Positions 43,418 through 52,736 of a stretch of DNA of 64,000 bases are shown piece after piece. The stretch comes from JAGQWW01 sp041392845 (GTDB taxonomy: Bacteria; Bacteroidota; Bacteroidia; Chitinophagales; Saprospiraceae): assembly GCA_041392845.1 (NCBI GenBank), contig JAWKLG010000012.1:62001-126000 (forward strand). The letters are read 5' to 3'. A program made the translations under genes and the position numbers. Numbering within the stretch: the stretch's first letter is position 1; every line of letters starts with the position of its first letter. Under the pieces are notes generated by a model. That model made no database searches, was not told the origin of the DNA, and saw nothing but the letters and a program-made list of their open reading frames with translations.

Positions 43418-45205
43418 ATGAATCATATCCGACTCTTCACTTCCCGTCTGCTAAGCGGGCTTCTTTTTATTGCTGTTCTTTTTACTGCCTGTAAAAGTGA
43501 TCAGCCAGAATCCAAAACTAATTTCAAATACAATGACAATACCGTCAGGGTGAGGATGTCTGCCGAGCCTGACAGGATTAATCCGTATTTGACATCAATT
43601 GCCTATTCGCGCTACATAACTGAAAGGATATTCATGTATTTATTGGACCATGATCCAATAAGTTTGAAAATGACCCCATATTTGGCAGCTGGATTACCAG
43701 AAGTTGAGGAATTAAGTGAAGGTCCTTACAAAGGTGGGATCTCCCTAACCTTTGAAATCAAAGAAGATGCAGTATGGCCAAATGGCTCGCCAATAACAGC
43801 AGATGATGCAGAATTTTCACTTAAAGTAATTCTAACACCTGGTATGCCATCACCTTACCAGCCATATTTTGCTTTTTTTAAAGGTTTTGAGAAGGATCCA
43901 GAAAATCCCAGGAAATTTACATTGTTTTCTGATGAAAAATATATTCTAATCGAAGAGGTAGCTTCTTCACTTATTGTCTATCCGAAGTATGTATATGATC
44001 CTGAAGGCCTAATGGATGAATTTACAGTTGAAGCACTTGCTGCTAAGGAAGCTCAGAAATCTTTAGGGGAAAATGACAAGGTAAAATCATTTATAGAATC
44101 ATTTACAGCGTCAAAATATTCAACAGAACCAGATAATATTGTTGGAAGCGGACCCTATGAATTGAAACAATGGGAAACCGGAAGGTATATTTTGTTGACA
44201 AAAAAGAAAGATTGGTGGGGAGAAAAATATGCATCATCTAATCCATTGTTCCAGGCTTATCCTGATTCGCTTCTTTTTAAAAAAATAGAAGATCAAACAG
44301 CAGCTATTAATGCCATAAAGGATCAAGAATTGGATGTTGCAAGTAACCTTGATTCTAAAGACTTTGTAGAATTGAAGGATAATGCCCTTGTAACAGAAAA
44401 TTATAACCTTGTAAACCCTGTGACCACTACTATCTATCTTGCCTATTTAAACAATCATGATCCAATTTTGGATGATAAGAAAGTAAGGAGAGGATTGGCA
44501 CATTTAATAGATGTAGATGAATTTATTACTTCTCTTTATGACGGGTTAGCAAAAAGAGCAGTAGGCCCGGTATTGGATACCAAGGAGTATTACAATACTG
44601 ATTTAGCGCCAATTTCTTACGATCCTGAAAAGGCAAAATCATTGTTCGAAGAAGCAGGTTGGAAAGATGAAAATCAGGATGGAATTTTAGAAAAAAACAT
44701 AGATGGAGAATCGCAAAACTTAAGTATTGAAATTCTGATAACAAATTCATCCAAAGCTTCTGAAAACCTTGCTTTGTTTTTTCAAGAAGGGTTTAAAAAA
44801 GCCGGAGTAGCATCAGAAATTGTCAAAAAAGAATTCCGAGAGTTGTTAAAGGAAAATGTTCGAAAAAAGGATTACCAACTTTACATTGGAGCTATGACTT
44901 TAGATCTATTAAAAGACGATTTCCAACAACAATGGCATACAAAGAATGATGTTCCTGGAGGATACAACTACACCGGATTTGGTTCAGCCAAAATGGATGG
45001 ATTAATTGATTCCATTCGGGTGACCATGGATGAGGGAAAAAGAAATGAAATGTATAAGAGGTTCCAAAAAGAATTGTACGAAGAAACCCCAGCAATATTT
45101 CTATTTACACCCTTAGAAAGAATTGCCGTCCATAAACGTTTTGAAGCAGAGACTAGCGCTAAAAGACCCGGCTTCTTCCCTAATATGTTTAAACTGAAAA
45201 AATAA
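43418..45205 (+). CDS. peptide-binding lipoprotein of the SBP family 5 (OppA/DppA-like)
   Basis: 595 aa. Lipoprotein signal (LLFIAVLFTAC, Cys25), then the family 5 solute-binding fold: ISLTFEIKEDAVWPNGSPIT, DPEKAKSLFEEAGWKDENQDG and a C-terminal EETPAIFLFTPLERIAVH. It should bind oligopeptides or a related solute outside the inner membrane. No permease or ATPase gene is adjacent, so it either serves a transporter encoded elsewhere or has another role. moeA starts 7 bp after it. Confidence 0.9.
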   Translation: MNHIRLFTSRLLSGLLFIAVLFTACKSDQPESKTNFKYNDNTVRVRMSAEPDRINPYLTSIAYSRYITERIFMYLLDHDPISLKMTPYLAAGLPEVEELSEGPYKGGISLTFEIKEDAVWPNGSPITADDAEFSLKVILTPGMPSPYQPYFAFFKGFEKDPENPRKFTLFSDEKYILIEEVASSLIVYPKYVYDPEGLMDEFTVEALAAKEAQKSLGENDKVKSFIESFTASKYSTEPDNIVGSGPYELKQWETGRYILLTKKKDWWGEKYASSNPLFQAYPDSLLFKKIEDQTAAINAIKDQELDVASNLDSKDFVELKDNALVTENYNLVNPVTTTIYLAYLNNHDPILDDKKVRRGLAHLIDVDEFITSLYDGLAKRAVGPVLDTKEYYNTDLAPISYDPEKAKSLFEEAGWKDENQDGILEKNIDGESQNLSIEILITNSSKASENLALFFQEGFKKAGVASEIVKKEFRELLKENVRKKDYQLYIGAMTLDLLKDDFQQQWHTKNDVPGGYNYTGFGSAKMDGLIDSIRVTMDEGKRNEMYKRFQKELYEETPAIFLFTPLERIAVHKRFEAETSAKRPGFFPNMFKLKK

Positions 45206-45212
45206 TTTTTAA

Positions 45213-46418
45213 ATGGTTTCTGTCGAAACAGCAACTGATGCAGTGCTTGGGCAAACAATAAGTCCGGGTATCGAAGAAGTGAAATTGGATAATGCTGTCG
45301 GTCGAATCCTGGCAGAAAATATTTTCGCTGACCGGGATTTTCCACCCTTCGACAGAGCAACCATGGATGGAATTGCCTTCGCCTACGAGGCATTTGAAAA
45401 TGGCCACCGAAAGTTTCCAATTGAAGGAATTGCGGCAGCAGGAGCTCCAGAAGTTGGACTCAAGAATCCATTACACTGCATTGAAGTAATGACCGGTGCC
45501 ATTTGCCCGGAGGGATGTGATACCATAATTCGATATGAAGACCTTGAAATTAAAGATGGCGTAGCACATCTTTTGGTAGACGAAGTAAAACAAGGAAAAA
45601 ATATTCACCTGCAAGGTGAAGACAGAAGGAAGGGATCCATTGTTATAGAAAAAGGAAAACTGCTTTCGCCGGCTGAAACTGGCGTTCTGGCAACAGTGGG
45701 AAAATCTTCAGTCAAAGTCCTGAAGAATCCTACCATTTCAGTTGTTTCCAGTGGCGACGAACTGGTCACAATAGATGAAGTACCATTGCCACACCAAATT
45801 CGGCGCTCCAATGCTCCTTCCATTTCTGCTGTTTTAAACCAGTTTGGAATAGAGTCTACTGCAAAACATTTACCAGATGATGAATCGGTAATTACCAATT
45901 CTCTCTCTCAATGGATCGAGGAGTTTGATATTATCATCATGAGTGGGGGCGTATCCATGGGTAAATTTGATTTTATACCCGGAGTGCTAGACCAATTAGG
46001 TGTTGAAACCCATTTTTATAAGGTAAGTCAAAGACCGGGGAAACCATTTTGGTTTGGCAGTCATCCAGGAGGATGCAAAGTTTTTGCATTTCCGGGTAAT
46101 CCGGTTTCCACCTTCATGTGTACCCACCGGTATTTCTTGCCCTGGTATCGGAAAACCATGGGGCTGGAACCTTTTCCTCAAATTTATGCCAGCCTGGATG
46201 TAGATTATGAATTCAAACCTGATCTCACCTATTTCTTACAAGTTCAAACTACCTTTTCTAAAACAGGCCAATTAACAGCACATCCGGTTACAGGACATGG
46301 TTCCGGCGATTTTGCCAATTTAGTTGATACCGATGCTTTTTTAGAACTTCCAAAAGGTAGAGACTTTTTTAAAAAAGGAGAATCCTTTCCTTTGCACTGG
46401 TTTAGGAAACAGATTTGA
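45213..46418 (+). CDS. moeA: molybdopterin molybdenumtransferase MoeA
   Basis: 401 aa. Inserts molybdate into adenylated molybdopterin. Motifs: DRDFPPFDRATMDGIAF, MTGAICPEGCDTIIRYED, VSSGDELV, MSGGVSMGKFDF and FAFPGNPVSTFMC; the fourth domain is present but short. Together with moaC at 11756 it implies molybdoenzymes elsewhere in the genome. Tightly spaced with the preceding lipoprotein gene and the following helicase gene. Confidence 0.97.
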   Translation: MVSVETATDAVLGQTISPGIEEVKLDNAVGRILAENIFADRDFPPFDRATMDGIAFAYEAFENGHRKFPIEGIAAAGAPEVGLKNPLHCIEVMTGAICPEGCDTIIRYEDLEIKDGVAHLLVDEVKQGKNIHLQGEDRRKGSIVIEKGKLLSPAETGVLATVGKSSVKVLKNPTISVVSSGDELVTIDEVPLPHQIRRSNAPSISAVLNQFGIESTAKHLPDDESVITNSLSQWIEEFDIIIMSGGVSMGKFDFIPGVLDQLGVETHFYKVSQRPGKPFWFGSHPGGCKVFAFPGNPVSTFMCTHRYFLPWYRKTMGLEPFPQIYASLDVDYEFKPDLTYFLQVQTTFSKTGQLTAHPVTGHGSGDFANLVDTDAFLELPKGRDFFKKGESFPLHWFRKQI

Positions 46419-46432
46419 TATAAGAATTTTCT

Positions 46433-49400
46433 ATGCAACTAAAAATAATAAGTGCCGGTGCCGGTAGTGGAAAAACGTACAGATTGACCCAGGAGATGGT
46501 TGGGATGTTGACGGCAAAAGAAATTCCGGTGCGCGCTTCAGGTATCATTGCCACAACCTTTACAAAAAAAGCAGCTGGAGAGCTCCAGGAAAGGGTTCGG
46601 GTTAAATTGCTTGAGTTGGGCATGTTTGAAGAAGCCAATCAATTGGCCAATGCCTTGATTGGAACGGTGCATAGTGTAGGTGTTAATTTGCTCAAAAGAT
46701 TTGCTTTTGAGGCCGGTGTTTCACCTGAGGTTGACATCATGGCAGATGAAGACAGTCAAATGATGTTCAACCAAAGTATGGCAGCCATTCTTACCCTTGA
46801 GAAAATGGAAGAAATGGAGCGGCTGGTTACCAGGTTGGGAATGAACAAAACCAGGGATTTTGACTGGAGGGTAAATGTTAAAAGTATAACGGAAGTTGCC
46901 CGGTCTAATGCAATGGATGGTGCCGCCCTGGCTTGGAGTAAAGAACGAAGTTGGGAGACCTTTAAAGAATTATTGCCGGAAGCCTCACTAGCTGAAAAAG
47001 ACTTAAGTGCGTCTTTAAAAGAAATTTTATTGAATACTATCACTGCACTTGAAAATAATGAAGACAAAACAAAAACTACCCAAAGTGCAGTCGCCGAACT
47101 GCAAGCAGCTTTAAACAGCCTGAATTCCAGAGGATTTTTATTGTGGTATGAATGGGTGAAAATTGGAAAAGCAAAAGTAGGTGCCAAGAGCCGGGAAGAT
47201 TTTGAGCCCTTGGCTAATTTTGTGTCAGACCATGAAAAGACTTTTGAATTTCAAAAAGATATCAAAGCATATGTAGACCAAATTTTTGATTTGGCTGCTG
47301 AAGCGCTGGATGAATTTAGCCGGTATAAAAAAGAAAGAGGCCTGATCGATTATACCGATATGGAAACACTGGTAAATGAATTGCTGGACAATCCAATGAT
47401 AAAAGAAGTGTTGGCCTCAGAGATTGACCTTTTAATGGTCGACGAATTCCAGGATACCAGTCCTATTCAATTGGAGATATTTTTAAAACTTTCCAAACTG
47501 GCCAATCAATCGATCTGGGTAGGCGATCCAAAACAAAGCATATATGGATTCCGCGGAGCTGCTCCGGAGCTGATGCAAGCCATTGTCGATTGGGCAGGAG
47601 GGATACAGCCCGAAAATATTTTAGGTAAATCCTGGCGTTCGAGGGAAGATGTAGTGTATGCCACCAATGCCATTTTTACCAAAGCCTTTCCTGATATTCC
47701 CAGCGACCAGGTAGCTTTGGAACCTGTTAGAACTTCGGATAAAGAAACTTCATTGATGGAGCCGGGTCTCATTCATTACCATTTGCAATTAGATCCTGAA
47801 GCAGGCAGAATGCCCGGAGCACCCTGGTTTGAAAATGCGCTGGCTGAAATGTTGAAATGGGATTTGGAAAAGGGCATTTACATCACACCCAAAGGAAGTA
47901 ATGAACCCAGACAAGCCAAACCCGGAGATGTTGCCATACTTTGCAGGACCAATTCTCAATGTCAGGCTATGGCCGAAGCCTTACACCGAACCGGATTGAA
48001 GGCTGCCATCTCAAGAACAGGCCTTTTGGAAACAGCTGAGGCAAAATACATACTTGCTTGTTTGAAGTTTTTATTGAATAAATATGACAGCCTCTCGGTT
48101 GCAGAGATTTTGGTTTTAGGAGAAGGTTGGAGTACCGAGCAAATCATAGAACACCGCCTTGAATACATAGATGGACAATCTGATGAAGAGCGGTGGGGAG
48201 AATGGGCAGCAGAAGTTCCTCTTTTAGGACAGTTGAATGCCCTTAGAAAGACCATGCAGGAATTTTCAAGTTCTGAAATCCTTGATGTATTGTTAGAAGA
48301 ATTGCAGATTAGACGAAAGGCGATGGAGTGGGGGAATGCAGCCCAAAGACTGAACAATATCGATACCTTTTGTCAAATGGCCCTTCAATATGAAGAAGGC
48401 TGTAATCGACTACATCTAGCTGCATCGCTGGGTGGATTTTTATTGTGGTTGGATGGACAGGCCAGAAGCGGAGTGGATATGCAGGGAAGTGGAGTCGGGC
48501 CGGAAGCTGTGAATGTATTGACTTATCATAAAAGTAAAGGATTGGAATATCCGATTACCATTTGTCACAGTCTGGAAGGTGAATTGAAAGGCGATGCCTG
48601 GGGCATTTCTATTATAGCAGAAAAAGAAGAAGTTGATTTAGACAATCTATTGGGCAACCGCTGGATTAGATTTTGGGTAAATCCCTATGGAGATCAAATC
48701 AAAGGAACTGGTTTAATGGAGCGATTGGATGTAAGTGATGCTCAACAATTGGCTCGTAAAAATGCAGCAGAAGAAGATGCAAGGTTGTTGTATGTAGGAA
48801 TTACAAGAGCCAGGGATTATTTGGTTTTTCCTACAAGGCAAGGTAAGCCGGCAAAATGGTTGAACAGGGTATGGAATGGAGCAGACGAGCAGGCAGCATT
48901 GGATCCAACCATAGAAGAAACTCCCTGGGAGTGGAACGGGAAGGTTTTATACATTCAAAACAAGATAGAGGTCTTTGGCCGCGATTTTGGCCAGGCAGAA
49001 TGGAAGGATGCCACCTTTACTTATTTGGAAGAGCCAATGGGTCGTAGGGTGCATGAGCCATTTTATTGGAATCCGTTGGAAGAGCCAATTGATTTAAAGG
49101 CAGATTTAAAAGAAGTTGATAGATGGTCTATTGCAAATACATGGCCTGAGAATTTGATGCCGGATGAGAATAATTCATTGTTTGAAGTATTGAAGATTGT
49201 AGTGGGTGCTAATTGGAAAGACTTGAGTGAAAGGGAAAAATTAGAACGAACCGAAGGACTTTTAAAGCGATTTGGTTTATTTGGAATGATCCAGACTACG
49301 GAAGTTTTGAAGTATAAAAATGAATTTCAAAAAAAATTCCATGATAATCAGGCAGTAGAAGTAATCCTTAATTATCCCGTATACCTTGATTATCAGGGGC

Positions 49401-49630
49401 GAATATTTGAAGAAAAGTTGCCAATTTTAGTATCGGGTACTGACTGTATAACAATCATTTGCCATGTAAAGTCCTCATCTGAAAATTTGGCAAAACTATT
49501 GAAGGAGTATAGTAGTTGGAGTTTTTTCGTATCCACCTTCTTCAAAAAAACAACTGGCCGCGAGGCCATCAATTTGGTCCTCCATTTTCCTTTGGAGCAC
49601 AAAGCACTCACTCATCAAATAGTTGTTTAA
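46433..49630 (+). CDS. AddA/RecB-like UvrD-family helicase
   Basis: 1065 aa superfamily 1A DNA helicase. Motifs in order: Walker A ISAGAGSGKTYRL (6-18), TTFTKKAAGEL, LLMVDEFQDTSPIQ (about 333-345), VGDPKQSIYGFRGA, SWRSREDVV (about 400), TYHKSKGLEYPI (about 697) and LLYVGITRARDYLVF (about 785). The C-terminal region where AddA carries its PD-(D/E)XK nuclease is short and only retains a vestige (GTDCITIICHVKSSS). No AddB-like gene is adjacent. Likely recombinational repair of double-strand breaks, perhaps with a nuclease partner encoded elsewhere. Confidence 0.9.
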   Translation: MQLKIISAGAGSGKTYRLTQEMVGMLTAKEIPVRASGIIATTFTKKAAGELQERVRVKLLELGMFEEANQLANALIGTVHSVGVNLLKRFAFEAGVSPEVDIMADEDSQMMFNQSMAAILTLEKMEEMERLVTRLGMNKTRDFDWRVNVKSITEVARSNAMDGAALAWSKERSWETFKELLPEASLAEKDLSASLKEILLNTITALENNEDKTKTTQSAVAELQAALNSLNSRGFLLWYEWVKIGKAKVGAKSREDFEPLANFVSDHEKTFEFQKDIKAYVDQIFDLAAEALDEFSRYKKERGLIDYTDMETLVNELLDNPMIKEVLASEIDLLMVDEFQDTSPIQLEIFLKLSKLANQSIWVGDPKQSIYGFRGAAPELMQAIVDWAGGIQPENILGKSWRSREDVVYATNAIFTKAFPDIPSDQVALEPVRTSDKETSLMEPGLIHYHLQLDPEAGRMPGAPWFENALAEMLKWDLEKGIYITPKGSNEPRQAKPGDVAILCRTNSQCQAMAEALHRTGLKAAISRTGLLETAEAKYILACLKFLLNKYDSLSVAEILVLGEGWSTEQIIEHRLEYIDGQSDEERWGEWAAEVPLLGQLNALRKTMQEFSSSEILDVLLEELQIRRKAMEWGNAAQRLNNIDTFCQMALQYEEGCNRLHLAASLGGFLLWLDGQARSGVDMQGSGVGPEAVNVLTYHKSKGLEYPITICHSLEGELKGDAWGISIIAEKEEVDLDNLLGNRWIRFWVNPYGDQIKGTGLMERLDVSDAQQLARKNAAEEDARLLYVGITRARDYLVFPTRQGKPAKWLNRVWNGADEQAALDPTIEETPWEWNGKVLYIQNKIEVFGRDFGQAEWKDATFTYLEEPMGRRVHEPFYWNPLEEPIDLKADLKEVDRWSIANTWPENLMPDENNSLFEVLKIVVGANWKDLSEREKLERTEGLLKRFGLFGMIQTTEVLKYKNEFQKKFHDNQAVEVILNYPVYLDYQGRIFEEKLPILVSGTDCITIICHVKSSSENLAKLLKEYSSWSFFVSTFFKKTTGREAINLVLHFPLEHKALTHQIVV

Positions 49631-49650
49631 CAGCTGAATGGGCTGTTAAA
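49626..49650 (+). terminator. hairpin overlapping the helicase stop codon
   Basis: TTTAACAGC / GCTGTTAAA, 9-bp perfect stem; the left arm contains the TAA stop. There is no strong T-run, so termination is uncertain. Confidence 0.5.
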
Positions 49651-49799
49651 ATGGTTCGTATTACACGTTTTTTTCATGTTGTAAATACTGAAAAATAACA
49701 GTAAGAATTATGCTTAAGGGCATGATTATTGCCATTATATAGGTGCGAAAGCCTTCCCCCACCTGTACAGATACGAACAAAAATTACAACTAACACAGT

Positions 49800-49895
49800 A
49801 TGTTGACTTTTGGACTTATTATCATGTTGTTAGCCATTCTCATCAGTGCTTTCAACAGTAGACGAATCGATAGCGGCGACTTCTACGAAGAATAA
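49800..49895 (+). CDS. possible 31-aa membrane peptide
   Basis: A hydrophobic segment of about 17 residues (LTFGLIIMLLAILISAF) followed by NSRRIDSGDFYEE. The layout (one helix, positive pair, acidic tail) is that of a small single-pass membrane protein. No promoter box is evident and it lies in a repeat-rich gap, so it may be chance. Confidence 0.35.
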   Translation: MLTFGLIIMLLAILISAFNSRRIDSGDFYEE

Positions 49896-49973
49896 CCGCA
49901 CTTTTCACACATTGGGGGATGCACAATTTCAAAACAGAACTGGTCTTCACGTCTCAGGGTCTCACTCTTTTTT

Positions 49974-50044
49974 TGGCTATTAGCTGTTGGCTGTTGGCCA
50001 TTGGCTTTTTTTCGCTGTTCGCCATTCGAAATTCGCTTTTCGTT
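49974..50044. repeat. two adjoining heptad arrays (GGCTGTT units, then TTCGCTG units)
   Basis: GGCTATT/AGCTGTT/GGCTGTT/GGCCATT/GGCTTTT followed directly by TTCGCTG/TTCGCCA/TTCGAAA/TTCGCTT: two different 7-bp families back to back. Confidence 0.75.
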
Positions 50045-50056
50045 TTTTAAAGGCCT

Positions 50057-50077
50057 CGTAAATCGTAAACCGTAAAT
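50057..50077. repeat. heptad tandem array (CGTAAAT units)
   Basis: CGTAAAT, CGTAAAC, CGTAAAT. Same unit family as 6271 and 50269. Confidence 0.65.
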
Positions 50078-50133
50078 TCTACAAATTCTAGGTAAAAGTT
50101 CCTCCACCTGTTTTTCAACTTGTAATATGGGAG

Positions 50134-50168
50134 CCAATGGCCAAAAGCCAACGGCCAACAGCCAACAA
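50134..50168. repeat. heptad tandem array (CCAACGG units)
   Basis: CCAATGG, CCAAAAG, CCAACGG, CCAACAG, CCAACAA: the reverse complement of the GGCTGTT/GGCCATT family, inverted relative to 49974. Confidence 0.75.
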
Positions 50169-50196
50169 GAAACTTTTCCTTATCATCTTTTGTTTA

Positions 50197-50204
50197 TACA
50201 TTTG
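50197..50204 (+). promoter_or_regulatory. -7 box TACATTTG, possible tmRNA promoter
   Basis: Perfect TAnnTTTG match about 128 bp before the mature tmRNA 5' end. If used, the precursor has a leader of about 120 nt that contains two heptad arrays. Confidence 0.5.
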
Positions 50205-50268
50205 CAAGCTCTTTTGGAGCAGGATGCGTTTTTAGCGTAAGCCGGTTAGCATACAGTAGAAAAGTCTA

Positions 50269-50325
50269 CGTAAATCGTAAACCGTAATTCGTAAATAAAA
50301 ACCGCACCCCGTACCCCGCACACCG
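50269..50325. repeat. heptad arrays just upstream of tmRNA (CGTAAAT, then CCGCACC units)
   Basis: CGTAAAT, CGTAAAC, CGTAATT, CGTAAAT, a short A-rich spacer, then CCGCACC, CCGTACC, CCGCACA. Confidence 0.75.
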
Positions 50326-50331
50326 AAACTT

Positions 50332-50708
50332 GGGGGCGTACTGGTATCGACAGGAGAGTTAACTGATTAGTAAGCATGCCGGAGCACGATAGTTTATCTC
50401 CGTTAACAAATAGCTATTAAACAATTTTTACATGGCAATTATAACTATGCCATGGCTGCCTAATCTAGTAGATTAGAAAGCCTTTGTGCCCCACGGTTGA
50501 TTCTCGCTACACATCGTGCCGCACATCATCAACCTTGCGAGAGTAGGTTGGCTGCTTTCTCTGCCAGTTGACCGAAATTTAAGGAGATACGGTTGAGCCA
50601 GGTTGGTACCGGCACCTTCCCTCAACCCGACAATTCAAGCCGCTACTAAGCATGTAGAAAGCTCTTTGGTGCTTTCTCTGGACCCGAGTTCGACTCTCGG
50701 CGCCTCCA
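50332..50708 (+). ncRNA. ssrA: tmRNA (transfer-messenger RNA)
   Basis: 377 nt. Rescues stalled ribosomes. The 5' end GGGGGCGTACTGGTATCGAC and the 3' TTCGACTCTCGG-CGCCTCC-A form the tRNA-like acceptor and T arm (GGGGGCG pairs with CGCCTCC with one G-U). The tag frame is GGC AAT TAT AAC TAT GCC ATG GCT GCC TAA near 50433-50463, encoding GNYNYAMAA, with a Gly resume codon as in other Bacteroidota (known tags such as GENNYALAA). CCA is not encoded. A terminator follows directly. Confidence 0.95.
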
Positions 50709-50713
50709 CAGAT

Positions 50714-50749
50714 AAAAAAGCCTTCCGCAAATTGCGGGGGCTTTTTTTT
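50714..50749 (+). terminator. tmRNA terminator
   Basis: AAAAAGCC..CCGC / GCGG..GGCTTTTT hairpin with loop AAATT and a nine-T run. Confidence 0.85.
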
Positions 50750-50750
50750 T

Positions 50751-50785
50751 GCGGTTTGCGGGAAACGGTTTGCGGAATGCGGTTT
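50751..50785. repeat. heptad tandem array (GCGGTTT units) directly after the tmRNA terminator
   Basis: GCGGTTT, GCGGGAA, ACGGTTT, GCGGAAT, GCGGTTT, starting at the base after the T-run. Confidence 0.85.
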
Positions 50786-50809
50786 TTTTGTAATTTTTTT
50801 TCAAACCAC

Positions 50810-52025
50810 CCAAGAAAACGCGTCATTCCGGCCTTGAGCCGGAATCCCCCAAGAATCTGCAGAATGATTTGTGAAAGAATTCAAAACCCCTACGTAGAGC
50901 CGCCATGCATGGCGGCTCTACACTTGAAAAACGAATGATTCATTTACCCCGGTCTTTTCTACTGAAGCATGTGTTAGAATCAGGATGGGTAGGATGAAAG
51001 GATGAGCAGGATGTGATTTGATCGATGCGCTTTATTTTTTTGGCAAGCCTTGAAATACATTCCCAAAAACAACGCGTCATTCCGGCCTTGAGCCGGAATC
51101 CCGATGAATCAACAGAGTGATTGGTAAAGAATTCAAACTCCTATGTAGAGCCGCCATGCGTGGCGGCTCTACACTTGAAAAACGAATGATTCATTACCTC
51201 GGTCTATTCTGCTAAAGCCTGTGTTAGAATCAGGATGTGCAGGATGAAAGGATATGAAGAGGATGTGAGTTGATTGATGCTCCTTGTATTTCTGGTGCTT
51301 AGAAATACCTTCCAAAAACAACGCGTCATTCCGGCCTTGAGCCGGAATCCCATTGAATATGCAGAGTGATTTGTGAAAGAATTCAAACCCCCTGCGTAGA
51401 GCCGCCATGCGTGGCGGCTCTACACTTGAAAAACAAATGATTCATTTACCTCGGTCTTTTCTGCTGAAGCTTGTGTTAGAATCAGGATTTGCAGGATGAA
51501 AGGATGAGCAGGATGTGAGTTGATCGATTTACTTTGGATTTCTGGTCATCCCCAAATTACCTTCCAAAAACAACGCGTCATTCCGGCCTTGAGCCGGAAT
51601 CCCATTTGAATCGGCAGGGTGATTTGTTAAAGAATTCAAACCCCCTACGTAGAGCCGCCATACGTGGCGGCTCTACACTTGAAAAACGAATGATTCATTA
51701 CCCCGGTCTTTTCTGTTGAAGCTTGTGTTAGAATCAGGATGGGTAGGATGAAAGGATTAACAGGATTAGAGTTGATCGATGCTCCTTGTATTTCTGGTGA
51801 GCCTTGAAATACCTTCCAAAAAACAACGCGTCATTCCGGCCTTGAGCCGGAATCCCATTTGAATCTGTAGAGTCATTTGTGAAAGAATTCAAACCCCCTG
51901 TGTAGAGCCGCCAAGCATGGCGGCTCTACACTCGAAAAACGAATAGATTTATTTAGCCCGGTCTATTCTGCTGAAGGCTGTGTTAGAATCAGGATGAGCA
52001 GGATGTGAGGTGGGTGATGCACTTG
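50810..52025 (+). repeat. five direct tandem copies of a 250-bp composite palindromic repeat (array A)
   Basis: Unit starts (CGCGTCATTCCGG) at 50819, 51073, 51322, 51574 and 51827, i.e. spacing 249-254 bp. Each unit has palindrome 1 ATTCCGGCCTTGAGCCGGAAT, a spacer with GAATTCAAA, palindrome 2 TAGAGCCGCCATGCGTGGCGGCTC with variable centre, and a 9-bp periodic stretch of AGGATG words (CAGGATG..AGGATGAAAGGATG). No gene is supported here; open frames are translations of the palindromes. Confidence 0.92.
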
Positions 52026-52165
52026 TTCTAGCCAGTTTATTTTTTCTGACTTGTGAAAAAATCAAAAAATTGAATAAATTATCATGTGCTTATTCATATT
52101 TCATTGATCCCATTCTTCATTGATATAATATTTTAAACTCAGCTTTATGCAAAATGATTTTTGCT

Positions 52166-52736
52166 TCACCCTTTCTTTAAGAACATGCCATTTTCAAATC
52201 TTGGTAATTGCAGGAAGTAATTCAATCCATGTGTTCCATTTAATTCAATACTAAAATTTTTTATCCTCTGATTAATACCAAAACCTAAGGATAAATTAGT
52301 TCTATTAATTAATGATTCTTCCTCCGGCTCTGATTGAGCATTAATATTCTTGTTAAATAAATATTGATATTCAAATACTGTAGAAACGAGTGTGTTTTTT
52401 AAAATGTAATAATTAAAGTAGACAGGAATAGTCATAAATTGAAAGTAGCTACTTCATCATCTAATTCATTTAGTTTGCCAAGACTATGGTGAGAAAACAC
52501 TAACCCAGAGGAAAATCAAATTTTTTCCAAGGAAAAAAATCAGCACCATACCCAAATTGGTAACCAGAGAAAACTGGTGAAATGAAATTAAATCTTTTAT
52601 CACCATCTGACTCCTCCCTAATTCCTAAAAAAGAAAAATGGTTTCCACCACCTATTATATATGGTTTGATTTGGGAGCAAACATTATTAATGTTGCAAAA
52701 AAAAAGAAAGACTATTAATATGATTTTAGATTTCAT
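52166..52736 (-). pseudogene. frameshifted outer-membrane beta-barrel gene
   Basis: The N-terminal part (signal IILIVFLFFCNINNVCSQ, then IGGGNHFSFLG and GYGADFFPWKKFDFPLG) stops at 52500. Continuing in another frame reads LVFSHHSLGKLNELDDEVATFN up to a stop near 52436, and the third frame continues with TIPVYFNYYILKNTLVST to a natural stop at 52166. The pieces join into one barrel protein of about 190 aa if two bases were lost, near 52505 and 52438. Either a decayed gene or assembly errors. It overlaps the upstream barrel gene by 11 bp. Confidence 0.75.

Noticed and set aside
50603..50938. Open frame over the tmRNA 3' end and first repeat unit
   Set aside because: It overlaps the tmRNA and translates palindromes (e.g. 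AALHLKNE); similar frames recur in every repeat unit at 51169-51408, 51534-51719, 56622-57704.
50810..52025. CRISPR array
   Set aside because: Repeat units are about 250 bp with internal palindromes and conserved spacers; no 25-40-bp repeats with unique spacers and no cas genes.
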